A stretch of 64,000 nt of DNA from Burkholderia pyrrocinia (lineage in GTDB: Bacteria > Pseudomonadota > Gammaproteobacteria > Burkholderiales > Burkholderiaceae). The notes beneath the pieces are model-generated. The model was not told the origin of the DNA and did not search any database. It was given only the letters and a program-made list of their open reading frames with translations. A program made the position numbers and the translations under genes. Shown here in pieces: positions 8,089-16,865 of this stretch. Numbering within the stretch: position 1 is the stretch's first letter; each line of letters starts with the position of its first letter. The stretch spans positions 620,001-684,000 of the forward strand of contig NZ_CP070977.1 in assembly GCF_018417535.1 (NCBI RefSeq), given 5' to 3'.

Positions 8089-9282
8089 TTACTTGACCGC
8101 GCCACCCTCGAACCAGGCGGCGAGCTTCGTGCGCTCGTCGTCGGTCATGTGCGTGACGTTGCCGATCGGCATCGCCTTCAGGCGCACGGCCTGTTCGTAG
8201 ATGCGCTGCGCGTTCTTCGACACTTCGTCCGGCGTGTCGAACATCACGCCCGCGGGTGCGCTGCCCATCAGCGTCGGCTTCGACGAGTGGCACTCGACGC
8301 AGCGCTGCTGCAGGATCGGCATGATGTCGTTGATCACGATCTTCGGCGCGTTCGCGGCTTGCGCTTCCGGTGCCACCGGCTTCGGCATCGTCCACACCAG
8401 CGCGCCCGACAGCAGCGCGACGCCGCCGATCGGCAGGTACCACAGTTGCTTGCCGCGGTGACGCATCACGAAGAACTGGCGAATCAGCGCGCCGGCCAGC
8501 ATGATCAGCACGAGCACGACCCAGTTGAACTTGTTCGTGTACGTCATCGCATAGTGGTTCGACAGCATCGCGAACACGACGGGCAGCGTGAAATACGTGT
8601 TGTGCACCGAGCGCTGCTTGCCGCGCTTGCCGTAGATCGGGTTCGGCTCTTCGCCCTTGAGCATCTTGTCGACCATCTTGCGCTGGCCGGGGATGATCAC
8701 GAAGAACACGTTCGCCGACATGATCGTCGCGAGCATCGCGCCGACGATCAGGTAGGCGGCACGGCCCGCGAAGATGTGGCACGCGAGGTACGCTGCGACG
8801 ACGACGTAGAGGCCGACGCAAATGCCGAGCACGCGGTCGTTGGTGCCGAGGATGCGGCACAGCGAGTCGTAGACGATCCAGCCCGCTGCGAGGAAGCCGA
8901 GCGCGGACGCGACGGCGACCACCGGGCCCATGTCGAGCACGCTCTTGTCGATCAGGTACGTGTTCGGCGCGAGCAGGTACAGCACGAAGAACAGCGAGAA
9001 ACCCGACAGCCAGGTCGTGTACGACGGCCACTTCGACCAGTGCAGGTCATCCGGCATTTCCGGCGGGGCGACCGTGTACTTCTGCATGTTGTAGAAACCG
9101 CCGCCGTGGACGTGCCATAGTTCGCCGAACACACCGCGCTTGCGCTGGTTCGGGTCGGTCGGCGGTTTCAGGCTGTTGTCGAGCGCGACGAAATAGAACG
9201 ACTCGCCGATCCACGCAATGGCGACGATGACGTGCAGCCATCGCAGCGCGAGGTTCAGCCAGTCGGTGATGAAGCCTTCCAT
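8089..9282 (-). CDS. puuD: Urate hydroxylase PuuD (membrane, cytochrome c-fused)
   Basis: A 397-residue integral membrane protein of the PuuD family, which oxidises urate to 5-hydroxyisourate without oxygen-dependent uricase chemistry. About eight hydrophobic segments fill the first 300 residues (RWLHVIVAIAWIGESFYFVA, WLSGFSLFFVLYLLAPN, ANVFFVIIPG, GVALLSGALVW). A C-terminal cytochrome c domain follows, with haem motif CVECH (Cys328, Cys331, His332) and a plausible axial Met near 371 (KAMPIGN). The fusion explains electron transfer to the respiratory chain. It forms a leftward pair with uraH, 68 bp upstream, which consumes its product. A TCTTTGATA motif lies just upstream of the start. Confidence 0.95.
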   Translation of the reverse strand: MEGFITDWLNLALRWLHVIVAIAWIGESFYFVALDNSLKPPTDPNQRKRGVFGELWHVHGGGFYNMQKYTVAPPEMPDDLHWSKWPSYTTWLSGFSLFFVLYLLAPNTYLIDKSVLDMGPVVAVASALGFLAAGWIVYDSLCRILGTNDRVLGICVGLYVVVAAYLACHIFAGRAAYLIVGAMLATIMSANVFFVIIPGQRKMVDKMLKGEEPNPIYGKRGKQRSVHNTYFTLPVVFAMLSNHYAMTYTNKFNWVVLVLIMLAGALIRQFFVMRHRGKQLWYLPIGGVALLSGALVWTMPKPVAPEAQAANAPKIVINDIMPILQQRCVECHSSKPTLMGSAPAGVMFDTPDEVSKNAQRIYEQAVRLKAMPIGNVTHMTDDERTKLAAWFEGGAVK

Positions 9283-9305
9283 GAAACTCCTCCGGACTCA
9301 GATCG

Positions 9306-9320
9306 TTTGTCTTTGATACA
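9306..9320. promoter_or_regulatory. TCTTTGATA motif (copy 2 of 3)
   Basis: TTTGTCTTTGATACA (on the minus strand TGTATCAAAGACA) lies between uraH and puuD, 24-38 bp upstream of the puuD start. It shares TCTTTGATA with the site at 9864-9877 and TCTTTGA with 6574-6588. A regulatory role is inferred from recurrence. Confidence 0.35.
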
Positions 9321-9350
9321 GGCGCTGATGCGTCGGGCGCCGGTGCGATG

Positions 9351-9704
9351 TCAGCTGCCGCGATAGGTGCTGTACGACCACGGCGACACGAGCAGCGGCA
9401 CGTGGTAGTGCGAGCCGGTGTCGGCGATGCCGAAGCGCAGCACGACGCGGTCGACGAAACGGGGTTCGGGCACCTTCACGCCGAGCGACGCGAAGTAGTC
9501 GCCGGCATGGAACACGAGTTCGTATTCGCCGGCGGCGAGCGCGGCCCCTTCGAGCAGGGGTTCGTCGCAGCGACCGTCGCTATTGGTCAGTACGGTCTTG
9601 ATCGCGCGGCGCGATTCGCCGTCCAGCGCGTAGAGGTCCACCTTGAGTGCAGCGCCGGGACGACCGTGCGCCGTATCGAGTACGTGGGTAGTGAGCTTTC
9701 CCAT
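9351..9704 (-). CDS. uraH: 5-hydroxyisourate hydrolase
   Basis: A 117-residue transthyretin-related protein. It hydrolyses 5-hydroxyisourate to OHCU, the substrate of UraD. The diagnostic ends are both present: KLTTHVLDTAHGRPGAALKV at the N-terminus, with the catalytic histidine in LTTHVLD, and the C-terminal tetrapeptide YRGS that separates these enzymes from transthyretins. The middle motifs YELVFHAGDYF and HYHVPLLVSPWSYSTYRGS are also typical. It is co-oriented with puuD, and the pair probably shares a promoter in the 500-bp region to the right. Confidence 0.95.
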   Translation of the reverse strand: MGKLTTHVLDTAHGRPGAALKVDLYALDGESRRAIKTVLTNSDGRCDEPLLEGAALAAGEYELVFHAGDYFASLGVKVPEPRFVDRVVLRFGIADTGSHYHVPLLVSPWSYSTYRGS

Positions 9705-10210
9705 TCGTGTGTCCTTGAGTGAATGCGAGGTTCGGCGGCGACTCGATCCATTGACTGTGCGGCGGATCGAGGCTCCACGTCACGTGGCTACATACCCGTC
9801 GGCGAGGTGAAGCGAGCGCCGTGCAGGCATTGTAAAAAGGTTCCCCGAGCAAATACGGGCGCGATATCAAAGATAATGCGCCGCGCATGAGCGGCTGTCG
9901 ACGGCACGCCGGATACGGCTTTCAGCCTGCATTTCGGGCGTCCGGCGGAGCCCCGCGCCGCGTACCATATCGAAACCGTGAAGTGCGGTATTCCGGATCG
10001 CGCATTGTGTGCCGCGCGCACTTGGGCGATCCTCCCGCCGTGCGCGTCGGCCTGTGGCCGGCGCGTACCCCGAAGACGGCGAGCACGCCGGGTAACCGGG
10101 CCAGGGCGTTCGAACGGACGCAGGCACCGGGGCGTGCCGCGATCAGCGTTCGAACGGCTTTGTGACCGTCCCCAGGACAGCCCCTGGGGGCAGACCGACG
10201 CGGAGAACGC
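9705..10210. other. 506-bp divergent intergenic region, uraH / deaminase
   Basis: This stretch separates the leftward uraH-puuD unit from the rightward 8-oxoguanine deaminase-like gene and must carry both promoters. No convincing coding frame is present despite long GC-rich open frames. The clearest element is the palindrome TATCAAAGATA at 9865-9875. No RNA gene or repeat was seen. Confidence 0.6.
9864..9877. promoter_or_regulatory. TATCAAAGATA palindrome (copy 3 of 3)
   Basis: ATATCAAAGATAAT contains the perfect inverted repeat TATC-AAA-GATA, the best copy of the motif also found at 6574-6588 and 9306-9320. It lies 160 bp upstream of uraH in the divergent region, so it could serve both purine-catabolic units. 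Function is inferred. Confidence 0.4.
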
Positions 10211-11623
10211 ATGAACCTCGAGCAGCACGCCGGCGCACGCGCGCCGAACACCTCCCCATCCCGCCCGAAAACCCTGCTGGTCAAGCACGCCGACGTGCTC
10301 GTGACCATGGACGACACGCGCCGCGAGCTGCGCGACGCGGGGCTCTACATCGAAGACAACCGGATCGTCGCGGTCGGCCCGACCGCCGAGCTGCCCGACA
10401 CGGCCGACGAAGTGCTCGACCTGCGCGGCCACCTCGTGATCCCGGGGCTCGTGAACACGCACCACCACATGTACCAGAGCCTCACGCGCGCGGTACCGGC
10501 CGCGCAGAACGCCGAACTGTTCGGCTGGCTCACGAACCTGTACCGGATCTGGGCGCACCTGACGCCCGAGATGATCGAGGTGTCGACGCTCACCGCGATG
10601 GCCGAGCTGCTGCAGTCGGGCTGCACGACGTCGAGCGACCACCTGTACATCTACCCCAACGGCAGCCGGCTCGACGACAGCATCGGCGCGGCGCAGCGGA
10701 TCGGCATGCGCTTTCACGCGAGCCGCGGCGCGATGAGCGTCGGCCAGCGCGACGGCGGACTGCCGCCCGATTCCGTCGTCGAGCGCGAACCCGACATCCT
10801 GCGCGACACGCAGCGCCTGATCGAGTGCTATCACGACGAAGGCCGCTACGCGATGTTGCGCGTGGTGGTCGCGCCGTGCTCGCCGTTCTCGGTCAGCCGC
10901 GAGCTGATGCGCGACGCCGCCGTGCTCGCGCGCGAGTACGGCGTGTCGCTGCATACGCACCTGGCGGAGAACGTCAACGACATCGCGTACAGCCGCGAGA
11001 AGTTCGGGATGACGCCCGCCGAATATGCGGAAGATCTCGGCTGGGTCGGCCACGACGTATGGCATGCGCACTGCGTGCAGCTCGACGATGCGGGCATCGG
11101 CCTGTTCGCGCGTACCGGCACGGGCGTTGCGCACTGTCCGTGTTCGAACATGCGGCTCGCGTCGGGTATCGCGCCGGTGAAGAAGATGCGTCTCGCGGGC
11201 GTGCCGGTCGGCCTCGGCGTCGACGGCTCCGCGTCGAACGACGGCGCGCAGATGGTCGCGGAAGTGCGGCAGGCGCTGCTGCTGCAGCGGGTCGGTTTCG
11301 GGCCCGATGCGATGACCGCGCGCGAAGCGCTCGAGATCGCGACGCTCGGCGGCGCGAAGGTGCTGAACCGCGACGATATCGGCGCGCTGAAGCCCGGCAT
11401 GGCCGCGGACTTCGCCGCGTTCGACCTGCGTCAGCCGCTGTTCGCGGGCGCGCTGCACGATCCGGTTGCGGCGCTCGTGTTCTGCGCGCCGTCGCAGACG
11501 GCATACACGGTGGTGAACGGGAAGGTGGTGGTGCGGGAAGGGCGGCTGGCGACGCTCGATCTGCCGCCCGTCATCGAGCGCCATAACACGCTCGCGCAGG
11601 CGCTCGTCGAGGCATCGCGCTGA
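10211..11623 (+). CDS. 8-oxoguanine deaminase-like amidohydrolase
   Basis: A 470-residue metal-dependent hydrolase of the AtzB/TrzN/guanine deaminase group. The metal site is visible as HxH in LVNTHHHMYQS (His84, His86), then SLHTHLAEN, WHAHCVQL and GVDGSASNDGAQM. The overall motif set (TSSDHLYIYPNG, SRGAMSVGQRDGGLPPD) matches enzymes annotated as 8-oxoguanine deaminase or hydroxyatrazine ethylaminohydrolase. 8-oxoguanine deaminase makes urate, which fits the adjacent urate hydroxylase; guanine deaminase is the alternative. The ATG at 10211 is preceded by a GGAG-like site (cggagaacgc). Confidence 0.85.
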   Translation: MNLEQHAGARAPNTSPSRPKTLLVKHADVLVTMDDTRRELRDAGLYIEDNRIVAVGPTAELPDTADEVLDLRGHLVIPGLVNTHHHMYQSLTRAVPAAQNAELFGWLTNLYRIWAHLTPEMIEVSTLTAMAELLQSGCTTSSDHLYIYPNGSRLDDSIGAAQRIGMRFHASRGAMSVGQRDGGLPPDSVVEREPDILRDTQRLIECYHDEGRYAMLRVVVAPCSPFSVSRELMRDAAVLAREYGVSLHTHLAENVNDIAYSREKFGMTPAEYAEDLGWVGHDVWHAHCVQLDDAGIGLFARTGTGVAHCPCSNMRLASGIAPVKKMRLAGVPVGLGVDGSASNDGAQMVAEVRQALLLQRVGFGPDAMTAREALEIATLGGAKVLNRDDIGALKPGMAADFAAFDLRQPLFAGALHDPVAALVFCAPSQTAYTVVNGKVVVREGRLATLDLPPVIERHNTLAQALVEASR

Positions 11624-11715
11624 ACGAAGGCTGAAGCGATGCGGCGGCCGCCTTGCCGGGCGTGCTGCCGGCCCGCCGTCGCGCCGCGCCGCGACGGCGC
11701 GGGCGGCGTGTGCCG

Positions 11716-12645
11716 TTACGCCTCGATCAGCGTGCGGGTCGCTTCGGCGACGAGGCTGCGCAGCCAGCGCACTTCGTCGGAGTAGTGGCAGCGCTCGTGC
11801 CACAACTGGTAGTACTGCATCGGCGGGAAGTCGAGCGGTGCCGGCACGACCGACAGCGGCAGGAATTTCGCGTAATGATCGGCGAACAGGCGCGTAGTCG
11901 TGAAGATCAGGTCGGACTTCACGAGCACGTACGGTGCGAGGTTGAAGTACGGCAGCGTGACGACCACGTGGCGCTTGAGCCGTTCGCGCGCGAGATGCAC
12001 GTCGATCGCGCCGCGCTGGCCGACCGAGTACGGCGTCGGCGCGAGATGCGGCGCGTTCAGGTACTGGTCGAGCGTGAGCCCGCCGCGCTTCGCGAACGGG
12101 TGCGTGTTGCTCATCAGGCAGACGATTTCGTCGACGAACAGGTTCGACAGGTGCAGTTGCTCGGGCGGTTCGGGCCAGTTGCCGACGACGATGTCGAGCT
12201 TGCCGTCTTCCAGTGCGAGTTCGTAGTCGAACGCGGGGCCGAGCGAGTGGAACTCGAGCGTCGCGTTCGGCGCGGCCTGGCGGAAGCGCTCGACGACGGT
12301 CGGCACGAACAGCACGTTCAGGTAGTCGGGGCAACCGATCCGGTAGCAGCGGATCGACGTGGCCGGGTCGAAGTTGTGCTGCTGGAACTTGATGCGCTCG
12401 ATTTCACGCAGTGCGTTCTGCACGGGCTCGAGCAGGCGCAGCCCGTATTCGGTCGGCACCATGCCGGATTTGCCGCGCACCAGCAGCGGGTCGCCGGTGA
12501 TGTCGCGCAGGCGCCGCAGCGCGGCGCTGATCGCCGGTTGCGACTGGTTCAGTTTGACGGCCGCGCGCGTGACGCTGCGCTCCATCAACAAGGTGTGCAA
12601 GACGCGCAAGAGGTACGTGTCGATCGCCTCGCGTTGCTGACTCAT
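11716..12645 (-). CDS. LysR-family regulator (NodD-like group)
   Basis: A 309-residue LysR regulator. The helix-turn-helix region (SVTRAAVKLNQSQPAISAAL, RRLRDITGDPLLVRGK) is characteristic of the NodD/NahR/LeuO-like subgroup, and a PBP-like effector domain follows (IRCYRIGCPDYLNVLFVP). It is convergent with the deaminase gene at 10211. Regulation of purine catabolism is suggested only by position. The start ATG at 12645 lies 221 bp from dodecin, which is also leftward, so the two may be separately transcribed. Confidence 0.9.
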   Translation of the reverse strand: MSQQREAIDTYLLRVLHTLLMERSVTRAAVKLNQSQPAISAALRRLRDITGDPLLVRGKSGMVPTEYGLRLLEPVQNALREIERIKFQQHNFDPATSIRCYRIGCPDYLNVLFVPTVVERFRQAAPNATLEFHSLGPAFDYELALEDGKLDIVVGNWPEPPEQLHLSNLFVDEIVCLMSNTHPFAKRGGLTLDQYLNAPHLAPTPYSVGQRGAIDVHLARERLKRHVVVTLPYFNLAPYVLVKSDLIFTTTRLFADHYAKFLPLSVVPAPLDFPPMQYYQLWHERCHYSDEVRWLRSLVAEATRTLIEA

Positions 12646-12866
12646 GATTTCTCCGGGTTATATGTCTGGGCTGATCGAGGGGTACTGTGGGTATATCGTT
12701 TTTAATATGAACGAAAGTCAGCGTCAAGAGATGGATACCCGCAGGCACCCGCCGGCCGGGCGTGGACAAGGGGCCTGAACGGGGCGGAATGCGGGGCGCG
12801 CGGCGCCGCACGGATGCGCATGGCGCGTATCCGGATCGCGGCGCGGCGTGTGATGCGGCGTGCGCG

Positions 12867-13076
12867 TCAGTCGTCGATGCGCATGCCGACCTTCAGCGTG
12901 ACCTGCCAGTGAACGACCTGGTCGCCTTCGATGTGGCCGCGCGTTTCGGTCACCTGGAACCAGTGGAGGTTGTGCAGCGTTTTGCCTGCCTTCGAGATCG
13001 CGTTGCGGATGGCGTCGTCGCTCGATTGCCGCGACGAACCGGTCAGCTCGATCATCTTGTACACGTGGTCGCTCAT
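12867..13076 (-). CDS. Dodecin
   Basis: A 69-residue dodecin beginning [15 protein letters not shown]. Dodecins form hollow 12-mers that bind flavins or coenzyme A. Conserved positions are visible in [26 protein letters not shown] and [11 protein letters not shown]. The open frame extends far upstream, but only these last 69 codons match the family and the length is exact. The start is preceded by GGAG (cagggagcgcatc on the minus strand). It stands alone between two regulators/oxidoreductases and is divergent from the reductase at 13212. Confidence 0.93.
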   Translation of the reverse strand: MSDHVYKMIELTGSSRQSSDDAIRNAISKAGKTLHNLHWFQVTETRGHIEGDQVVHWQVTLKVGMRIDD

Positions 13077-13211
13077 GATGCGCTCCCTGGGATATCGATC
13101 TATATCGCCGGCGCAAGCCGCGGTCCCGAAGCGGTGCCGCGCGTGCCCGGCTTCTTGAGTGATAGGTATGATGGGCGGCAAGTGCAACCCATATCGGAGA
13201 CGAGGAACATC

Positions 13212-14105
13212 GTGGAAGTCGGATTTTGCGGACCGGGATTGATGGGCGCGCCGATGATTCGGCATTTGCTGGCGGCCGGGCACCGGGTCAGCGTGTGGAA
13301 TCGCTCGCGCGACAAGGCCGAGGCGCTCGTGAAGGACGGCGCGCAGGTGGTCGGCACGCCGCGCGAACTCGCTGAACGCGTCGATACGGTATTCGTGTGC
13401 GTGCTCGACGGGCGTGCGGTCGGCGACGTCGTGTTCGGCGAGCACCGGCTGCTTTCCGGCGACGCGGCTTCGCGCCGCCTGCAGCGCATCGTCGATCATT
13501 CGAGCATTCCGCCTGCCGCGACGCGCGACTACGCGGCGCGTGCGGCCGCGCTCGGTGTCGGCTGGGTCGATGCGCCGGTGTCGGGCGGCGTGCCGGGCGC
13601 GCAGGCCGGCACGCTCGCGGTGATGGCGGGCGGCCGCATGGCCGATCTCGAGGCGGTGCGGCCGCTGATCGGCACGTACGCGTCGCGCATCACGCACATG
13701 GGCGACGCGGGTGCGGGCCAGACGGCGAAGCTGTGCAACCAGGCGATCGTCACCGCGACGGTGACCGCGATCGCCGAGGCGGTCGGTCTGGCGCAGGCGA
13801 GCGGCATCGACGCCGCGCGGCTGGCCGAGGCGCTGGCCGGCGGCTGGGCCGATTCGGTGCTGCTGCAGACGTTCGTGCCGCGCATGACGTCGAGCGGTCA
13901 CGCGCCGATCGGCGCGCTGAGCACGTTCCAGAAGGACGTGGATGCGATCGCCGACGCGGCGCGCGACACGGGCGCGGTGATGCCCGTGTCGGCCACCGTG
14001 CAGCAGGTGCTGCGGCTCGGCGCCGCGCAGGGGCTCGCCGGCGCCGATTTCGCCGCGTTCATCGACATCGTGCGGCCCGGCAACGGGCGCCAGCAGGCGG
14101 TGTGA
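13212..14105 (+). CDS. NAD(P)-dependent beta-hydroxyacid dehydrogenase (GarR/GlxR/HIBADH family)
   Basis: A 297-residue dehydrogenase. The Rossmann motif [12 protein letters not shown] is at the very N-terminus, followed by the family signature [14 protein letters not shown], the substrate motif [19 protein letters not shown], and the catalytic lysine in [15 protein letters not shown] start at 13212 is chosen: it follows GAGG with a six-base spacer and begins directly with the nucleotide-binding strand. The family covers tartronate semialdehyde reductase, 3-hydroxyisobutyrate dehydrogenase and glyoxylate/succinic semialdehyde reductases. Reduction of a glyoxylate-derived product would fit the ureide cluster, but this is only inferred. 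Confidence 0.87.
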   Translation: MEVGFCGPGLMGAPMIRHLLAAGHRVSVWNRSRDKAEALVKDGAQVVGTPRELAERVDTVFVCVLDGRAVGDVVFGEHRLLSGDAASRRLQRIVDHSSIPPAATRDYAARAAALGVGWVDAPVSGGVPGAQAGTLAVMAGGRMADLEAVRPLIGTYASRITHMGDAGAGQTAKLCNQAIVTATVTAIAEAVGLAQASGIDAARLAEALAGGWADSVLLQTFVPRMTSSGHAPIGALSTFQKDVDAIADAARDTGAVMPVSATVQQVLRLGAAQGLAGADFAAFIDIVRPGNGRQQAV

Positions 14106-14132
14106 CGAGCAAGCGGGGCGCGTGAATGGCAG

Positions 14133-14156
14133 ATGGGCCGCCCGGAGGCGGCCCAT
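14133..14156. terminator. Bidirectional hairpin between convergent genes
   Basis: A perfect 10-bp stem ATGGGCCGCC / GGCGGCCCAT with a four-base loop lies 28 bp after the reductase stop and 16 bp after the stop of the convergent hypothetical gene. There is no T run on either side, so termination strength is uncertain. Confidence 0.6.
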
Positions 14157-14171
14157 CGAATGACTGGCGGT

Positions 14172-14618
14172 TCAGCCGAGGGAGCGTGGTGTCGTGTCGC
14201 CGGCGTTCTGGCGACCGAGCCCGCCGCGCAGGCTCGCTTTCGTGCCTGCACCAAACTCGGGCAGGATGCGCGCGCGCGCCCGGCTCGCGAATACCAGGAA
14301 GCCGAAGCCGTTCGCTTCGTACCAGTACCCGCCGTTTTCGAGGCCGTCCAGCGGCTGCTCGAGCGCGTTGGCGATCGATTCGATGCAGCGCTTGCGCAGC
14401 TCGGCGATTGCCGGATAGGGCGGCTGTGCGCCGCGCACGCTGCACAGGAGCACGTCGAGACCGGGCAGCACATGCGCGTACAGGACGGGTTCGTCCTGCG
14501 CACGGGCGCGGGCAATCTTGGTGTCGAGCTGGGCGAAAGGTTTCGAGTGGCGCAAGACCGCAAGGAATGACTCCTGGCCATCCTGTTGGGCACGCCGACG
14601 TTTTTTCGGGAAGGACAT
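14172..14618 (-). CDS. Hypothetical protein
   Basis: A 148-residue cytoplasmic protein starting MSFPKKRRRAQQDGQ. The start at 14618 is preceded by GAGGCGAG with good spacing; the frame is open to 14672 but that start lacks a site. There is no signal peptide or membrane segment. Visible segments are a basic N-terminus, DTKIARARAQDEPVLYAHV, a possible helix RKRCIESIANALEQPLDGL, and a C-terminal EANGFGFLVFASRARARI followed by a glycine-rich tail. The family is not recognised and no function can be stated. Clean start, ribosome site and hairpin after the stop support a real gene. Confidence 0.7.
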   Translation of the reverse strand: MSFPKKRRRAQQDGQESFLAVLRHSKPFAQLDTKIARARAQDEPVLYAHVLPGLDVLLCSVRGAQPPYPAIAELRKRCIESIANALEQPLDGLENGGYWYEANGFGFLVFASRARARILPEFGAGTKASLRGGLGRQNAGDTTPRSLG

Positions 14619-14951
14619 AAACACTCGCCTCAAAAACAATTGCAAGAAATGCGGCACTTTCATGCGACCCACTCCCGGCTATGTACGCCGCATGTCGATC
14701 CTTTATAGCACACGAAAATGCTGCATTCGTGCAGTACGACGATCAATGTCTCCCGTCGACCTGCTCGCCTTGATCGACACAGCCAGCGTCTTGGCGCCCG
14801 TACTGTCGTTTAGTCTCCATCATAGACCTGCTTTCCCCGCGCGTGCATTCGCGCGTCACAAAAAAGTGAGACAGGCCGCATGCGGCGGTGCACGGTGCGC
14901 GCAATAAAAAGGCCCGCACGGGGCGGGCCTGGCAAGCGGGGCGCTCGGCGC
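14619..14951. other. 333-bp region upstream of the hypothetical gene and downstream of mscL
   Basis: This holds the promoter side of the leftward hypothetical gene and the mscL terminator at 14902-14930. An imperfect inverted repeat, GCACACGAA / TTCGTGC, lies near 14708-14733. No coding frame looks real. Confidence 0.5.
14902..14930 (-). terminator. Rho-independent terminator of mscL
   Basis: AGGCCCGC at 14910-14917 pairs with GCGGGCCT at 14923-14930. On the minus strand the stem is followed by TTTTTATT. It lies 22 bp past the mscL stop. Confidence 0.85.
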
Positions 14952-15383
14952 TCAGCGCTGCTTGAGCGAATCGCGGATCTCGCGCAGCAGCACGGTGTCT
15001 TCCGGCGTCACGGCCGGCGCGGCTTCGTCCGGCTTGCGCAGCTTGTTGATGAATTTCACCATCAGGAAAATGATGAACGCGAGGATAACGAAATTGATCG
15101 CCACGGTGATGAACGAGCCGTAGCCGAACGCGGCGACACCGGCGGCCTGCAGGTCCTTGAACGAATCGGGATTACCCTTGAACGTCGGGGGGATGGTGCC
15201 GAGCAGAACGAACTTGTTCGAGAAATCCAGACCGCCCGTCAGCACGCCGATGACCGGCATGATGAGGTCTTTCACGACCGAGTCGACGATCTTCGAGAAC
15301 GCGCCGCCGATGATCACGCCGACGGCGAGATCCATCACGTTGCCCTTGACGGCGAACTCCTTGAATTCCTTGATGATGCTCAT
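14952..15383 (-). CDS. mscL: Large-conductance mechanosensitive channel MscL
   Basis: A 143-residue MscL with the conserved N-terminus [20 protein letters not shown], the first transmembrane helix ([17 protein letters not shown]), a periplasmic loop, the second helix ([20 protein letters not shown]) and a cytoplasmic charged bundle ending [12 protein letters not shown]. It opens on membrane stretch during hypo-osmotic shock. The start at 15383 is preceded by GGAGAAAG. It is a single-gene unit with its own terminator. Confidence 0.97.
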   Translation of the reverse strand: MSIIKEFKEFAVKGNVMDLAVGVIIGGAFSKIVDSVVKDLIMPVIGVLTGGLDFSNKFVLLGTIPPTFKGNPDSFKDLQAAGVAAFGYGSFITVAINFVILAFIIFLMVKFINKLRKPDEAAPAVTPEDTVLLREIRDSLKQR

Positions 15384-15615
15384 GAGCGGCTTTCTCCTTC
15401 CTGATTGGGGCGAGGGGGGCGTGCCGCGACGCGCAGGATTGCAATGCGTCGAATGAGGGTCGGTGGCACGCCGATGGCCGCATGATAGCGAACGCTCCCC
15501 ATTGCCGGTAGTCCATCTTGAAATGATTGACAAATCCGCGCGTCGGCGCGGCCGGTCATGCAGGGGAGCGTGGCGTTGCGGCGCGTCGACGGGAACGTCG
15601 ACGCGCCGCGCAAGG

Positions 15616-16776
15616 TCAGGTGTTGTCGTCCGTCCAGCCGTCGTCGTTGCTGCCGAGATCGACGTTGCCGCTGCCGCCGTCGCTCCAGTTCGACGCGTCG
15701 CCGCGGCCGAGGTCGAAGCCCGGGTCGGCATCCTGCCGGCGGCGCTCGCCGTCGACGATCACGTCGCGTTCGACCACGCGCTCGCGGCCGCCCGACATCG
15801 CCTCGCCGAGCAGCACGCCGGTCAGCAGCCCGCCCATCCCGCCGCCGAAACCGCCGCCGCCTTGCTGGATCACGACAGGCGGCTGCTGTTGCGGGTAGGG
15901 CTGCTGCGGATACGGCTGGCCCTGCGCGCCCGTCATGCGATCGGCTTCCTGCGCGTACACGGAGCCGCTGCCGTTCGCCGGTGCCGCGGGTTGCGCGGCC
16001 GGATCGGGGCGGCCTTCGACGCGTGCCTTCACGCTCGCATGACGCTGTTCGAGTTCGTCGACCTGATACGGCGGCACCGGATTCTTGCCGTTCGACAGTG
16101 TCTCGACGAGCGTGCGCGCGTCGGTCTCGATTGCGTCGAGTTCGCCCGTGAGCGCCGCGGCGCCGGGCGCCGTCGACAGCTTCGCGTCGAGTTTCAGCGG
16201 ACGGATGTCGTTCAGCACGTCGGTCGTCCGCTTGAGCTGCGTGCGGCGCTCGTCGTCGGCGCGGCTGTTGTCGGCCGTGCGCGCACGCCGCAGCGTCCAG
16301 CGCAGCACCAGTGCGATTACCGCGACGATCAGCCCGAGGCCGATCCACATGCCGGTCGACGGGCCGTGTTTTTCGGCCGGCGCGACGGCGGGCGCGAGCG
16401 ACGACTGCAGCGTGCCGGCCTGCGTGGCCGACGGCGCGTTGCCGCTCACGCGCGTGGCGTCGGCGCGAATGCGCGACTCCGTCTGCGCGAAGCGCGACGC
16501 GTCGGTGAAGCGCAGTTGCGGATCGAGCGATTTCGCTCGCTGCAGTTGCGCGAGCGCGTCGGACGCGCGGCCCTCGCGGTCCAGCACCTGCGCATACAGG
16601 TAGTGCGCGTGCGCGTTGTTCGGATGGGCGTCGATGACTTGCGACAACTGCGTGTCGGCACGTTGCCAGTCGCGCTGGGCGATCGACTGCTCGACCTGCT
16701 GCAGCGACGGTACCGCAAACGCGGCGGACGACAGCAACATCAGCGAGAGGCCGAGTGCGGCGAGAGATTTCTTCAT
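15616..16776 (-). CDS. TPR-containing secreted/membrane protein
   Basis: A 386-residue protein with a signal peptide ([20 protein letters not shown]) and a TPR-like segment ([40 protein letters not shown]) in residues 25-90. A transmembrane helix lies near residue 143 ([18 protein letters not shown]). The cytoplasmic part contains [20 protein letters not shown], a Pro/Gln-rich repeat [12 protein letters not shown], a glycine-rich stretch ([15 protein letters not shown]) and an acidic tail. It is transcribed after the PspA-like gene with an 89-bp gap, so the two probably act together at the membrane. The family name is not recognised with certainty. Confidence 0.8.
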   Translation of the reverse strand: MKKSLAALGLSLMLLSSAAFAVPSLQQVEQSIAQRDWQRADTQLSQVIDAHPNNAHAHYLYAQVLDREGRASDALAQLQRAKSLDPQLRFTDASRFAQTESRIRADATRVSGNAPSATQAGTLQSSLAPAVAPAEKHGPSTGMWIGLGLIVAVIALVLRWTLRRARTADNSRADDERRTQLKRTTDVLNDIRPLKLDAKLSTAPGAAALTGELDAIETDARTLVETLSNGKNPVPPYQVDELEQRHASVKARVEGRPDPAAQPAAPANGSGSVYAQEADRMTGAQGQPYPQQPYPQQQPPVVIQQGGGGFGGGMGGLLTGVLLGEAMSGGRERVVERDVIVDGERRRQDADPGFDLGRGDASNWSDGGSGNVDLGSNDDGWTDDNT

Positions 16777-16865
16777 GGTCGAACCGGGCGCAGGCGCCCG
16801 TCTCCTGACGATCGGTTCGCGCCGCGGGCCCGGGTGGGCCGCGGCGCGGTTGCCCGCGTTTGCCG

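Noticed and set aside
9788..12334. 848-codon minus-strand open frame antisense to the deaminase
   Set aside because: The plus-strand amidohydrolase has intact motifs; the antisense frame is Arg/Ala/His-rich and crosses the LysR gene in another frame.
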